This document shows, one piece after another, positions 6,170 to 6,749 of a stretch of 6,749 nucleotides of DNA (its first letter is position 1; every line of letters begins with the position of its first letter). The notes beneath the pieces are model-generated. The model saw nothing but the letters and a program-made list of their open reading frames with translations, did no database searches and was not told the DNA's origin. The DNA comes from Planctomycetota bacterium. Lineage in GTDB: Bacteria > Planctomycetota > SZUA-567 > JAFGNG01. The stretch is taken from positions 1 through 6,749 of the forward strand of contig JAFGNG010000265.1 in assembly GCA_016927125.1 (NCBI GenBank). Reading direction: 5' to 3'. Position numbers and translations under genes: made by a program.

Positions 6170-6178
6170 GGGGGGGGG
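6170..6178 (+). repeat. Homopolymer run of nine G
   Basis: Nine consecutive G followed by C and GGG. Such tracts slip during replication and are also prone to sequencing error. It lies outside any called gene, so phase variation of a protein is not indicated. Confidence 0.9.
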
Positions 6179-6219
6179 CGGGTCAGTGGATCACCTGCGA
6201 GTGACGCAGAATTAGCTTG

Positions 6220-6279
6220 CCAACCTTAGTTGCACCATCGCTTCAGGTTTGAGCGCGCCCGCGACCTGGCGAAGGTTGG
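6220..6279. other. Long imperfect hairpin
   Basis: The 16 bases at 6264-6279 (ACCTGGCGAAGGTTGG) pair in full with three blocks on the left: CAGGT (6244-6248), TCGC (6238-6241) and CCAACCT (6220-6226). Left-side bulges are 2 and 11 nt. The right arm runs into the first 35-bp repeat. This could be a repeated extragenic palindrome or a degraded mobile element end. Confidence 0.45.
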
Positions 6280-6310
6280 TGGTGCAGTCAATACCGGCAG
6301 TCAATCGATA
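6276..6310 (+). repeat. 35-bp direct repeat, copy 1
   Basis: Begins TTGGTGGTGC and matches copy 2 (6323-6357) at 28 of 35 positions. Six of the seven differences are transitions. The spacing between copies is 47 bases start to start. Confidence 0.75.
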
Positions 6311-6322
6311 GCTCGCGGATAA

Positions 6323-6357
6323 TTGGTGGTGCGGTCGATACTGGCGGTTAACCGATT
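6323..6357 (+). repeat. 35-bp direct repeat, copy 2
   Basis: Begins TTGGTGGTGC and shares CTGGCGG/CCGGCAG-type and AACCGAT/AATCGAT-type blocks with copy 1. Only two copies are visible and the spacer is just 12 nt, so this is not a CRISPR array. Confidence 0.75.
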
Positions 6358-6540
6358 CCAAAAAATAGCAGATCTGTAACGTTTTGTCAATCAGAGAGTT
6401 ATCACAAGGCAAGCTTGCATAACGTTGGATGCTGAATCTCACTTCCCGGATTGTTTAAATTAATTAGTATGGGCAAGATCTCTGTTACAATTAAAGTTTA
6501 TATTTTTGAAGTTTCCACTCCTTATTCCCTTCCTCCTGCC

Positions 6541-6568
6541 CTGTGGATATTTTTGTTATAGTGCGATG
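6541..6568 (+). repeat. 28-bp promoter-like element, copy 2
   Basis: Begins CTGTGGATATTTTTGTTATA and contains TGTTATAGT (6554-6562), an extended -10 with one mismatch. No good -35 is present. If active, it would start a plus-strand transcript near 6569 running against the convergent PEP-CTERM gene, since no plus-strand gene follows in the window. Confidence 0.6.
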
Positions 6569-6620
6569 TAGAAGGATGATTGGATAGCGGGTGTTTCAGA
6601 TTGCTTGTTGAAGATGCCCT

Positions 6621-6652
6621 AAAAAACCCCTGTCATCTTGCAGTGACAGGGG
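6621..6652 (-). terminator. Intrinsic terminator of the minus-strand PEP-CTERM gene
   Basis: CCCCTGTCA (6627-6635) and TGACAGGGG (6644-6652) are perfect 9-bp inverted repeats around an 8-nt loop. On the minus strand the stem is followed by six T (AAAAAA at 6621-6626 on the plus strand). It lies about 50 nt past the stop codon at 6701-6703. Confidence 0.9.
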
Positions 6653-6700
6653 TCGGTGTTCAATACAAGTGTTAACAACCTTGCGCAAGTCTGGCCGCGC

Positions 6701-6749
6701 TTAGTGCCGCCGCCGTGCCAGCCCTATCGCCCCGAGCGCCAGGAGCGCC
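6701..6749 (-). CDS. C-terminus of a probable PEP-CTERM sorting-signal protein (partial)
   Basis: The last 15 codons of a minus-strand gene cut off by the window edge, encoding ALLALGAIGLARRRH and then TAA. A short Leu/Ala/Gly-rich transmembrane stretch followed at once by an Arg cluster at the very end is the hallmark tail of PEP-CTERM proteins. Exosortase recognises and removes this tail during export. The Pro-Glu-Pro motif itself would lie just outside the window and cannot be seen. GlyGly-CTERM or other sorting tails are possible alternatives. A strong terminator follows. Such proteins are usually linked to exopolysaccharide or biofilm production, which fits the nearby GDP-fucose genes. 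Confidence 0.7.
   Translation of the reverse strand, partial: ALLALGAIGLARRRH

Larger units (their letters stand above)
6042..6700. other. Repeat-rich intergenic region
   Basis: About 660 bases between fcl and the convergent minus-strand gene. I see no credible gene. The sequence holds a run of nine G, a long imperfect hairpin, a 47-bp-period direct repeat, the palindrome GCAAGCTTGC (6409-6418), a second copy of the 28-bp promoter-like element and a terminator. A 76-codon minus-strand frame (6212-6442) starts at GTG without proper Shine-Dalgarno spacing and is mostly made of the repeat, so I do not call it. Confidence 0.6.

Noticed and set aside
6170..6178. Phase-variable G tract
   Set aside because: It is not within or clearly upstream of a called gene, so switching has no visible target. 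Sequencing error is also possible.
6276..6357. CRISPR array
   Set aside because: Only two imperfect copies with a 12-nt spacer, no leader or cas genes.
6212..6442. 76-codon minus-strand open frame
   Set aside because: GTG start without a usable ribosome binding site. Much of the frame is the direct repeat and hairpin, and no protein family is recognisable.

Overview
This window comes from a Gram-negative bacterium, probably an environmental proteobacterium. Three things suggest this: two single-pass envelope SPFH proteins, a GDP-fucose biosynthesis pair, and the C-terminal tail of a PEP-CTERM sorting-signal protein at the right edge. PEP-CTERM/exosortase systems occur in exopolysaccharide-producing Gram-negatives. 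The species cannot be named from the sequence alone.

Left block (about 1-3391, + strand): a tight two-gene operon joined by an ATGA overlap encodes paralogous membrane proteins. Each has one N-terminal transmembrane helix, three tandem ~50-residue beta-type repeats, an SPFH/Band-7 domain and a long Ala/Glu/Lys-rich coiled coil. This order resembles the eukaryotic major vault protein (beta repeats, SPFH-like shoulder, helical cap) with a membrane anchor added. The matching repeats of the two proteins resemble each other more than they resemble their neighbours, so the triplication came before the gene duplication. The pair plausibly forms a hetero-oligomeric membrane cage, like HflK/HflC but with a taller wall. 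This is the most interesting item in the window. A possible unidentified gene end lies at 3-131.

Middle gap (3384-4050): no convincing gene. It holds a stem-loop over the stop codon of the second SPFH gene, several further stem-loops, two promoter candidates pointing at gmd, and a small terminator-like hairpin just before the gmd ribosome binding site.

Right block (4051-6041, + strand): gmd (GDP-mannose 4,6-dehydratase) and fcl (GDP-L-fucose synthase, TTG start) lie 14 nt apart. Together they convert GDP-mannose to GDP-L-fucose, a donor for surface or exported polysaccharide. Their base composition is more AT-rich than that of the SPFH operon, which suggests a different history for this cassette.

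Right gap (6042-6700): apparently non-coding and repeat-rich. It has a run of nine G, a long imperfect hairpin, two 35-bp direct repeats with a 47-bp period, and a second copy (24/28 identical) of the 28-bp promoter-like element found upstream of gmd. A clear intrinsic terminator for the minus-strand PEP-CTERM gene follows, and then the last 15 codons of that gene run off the window edge.
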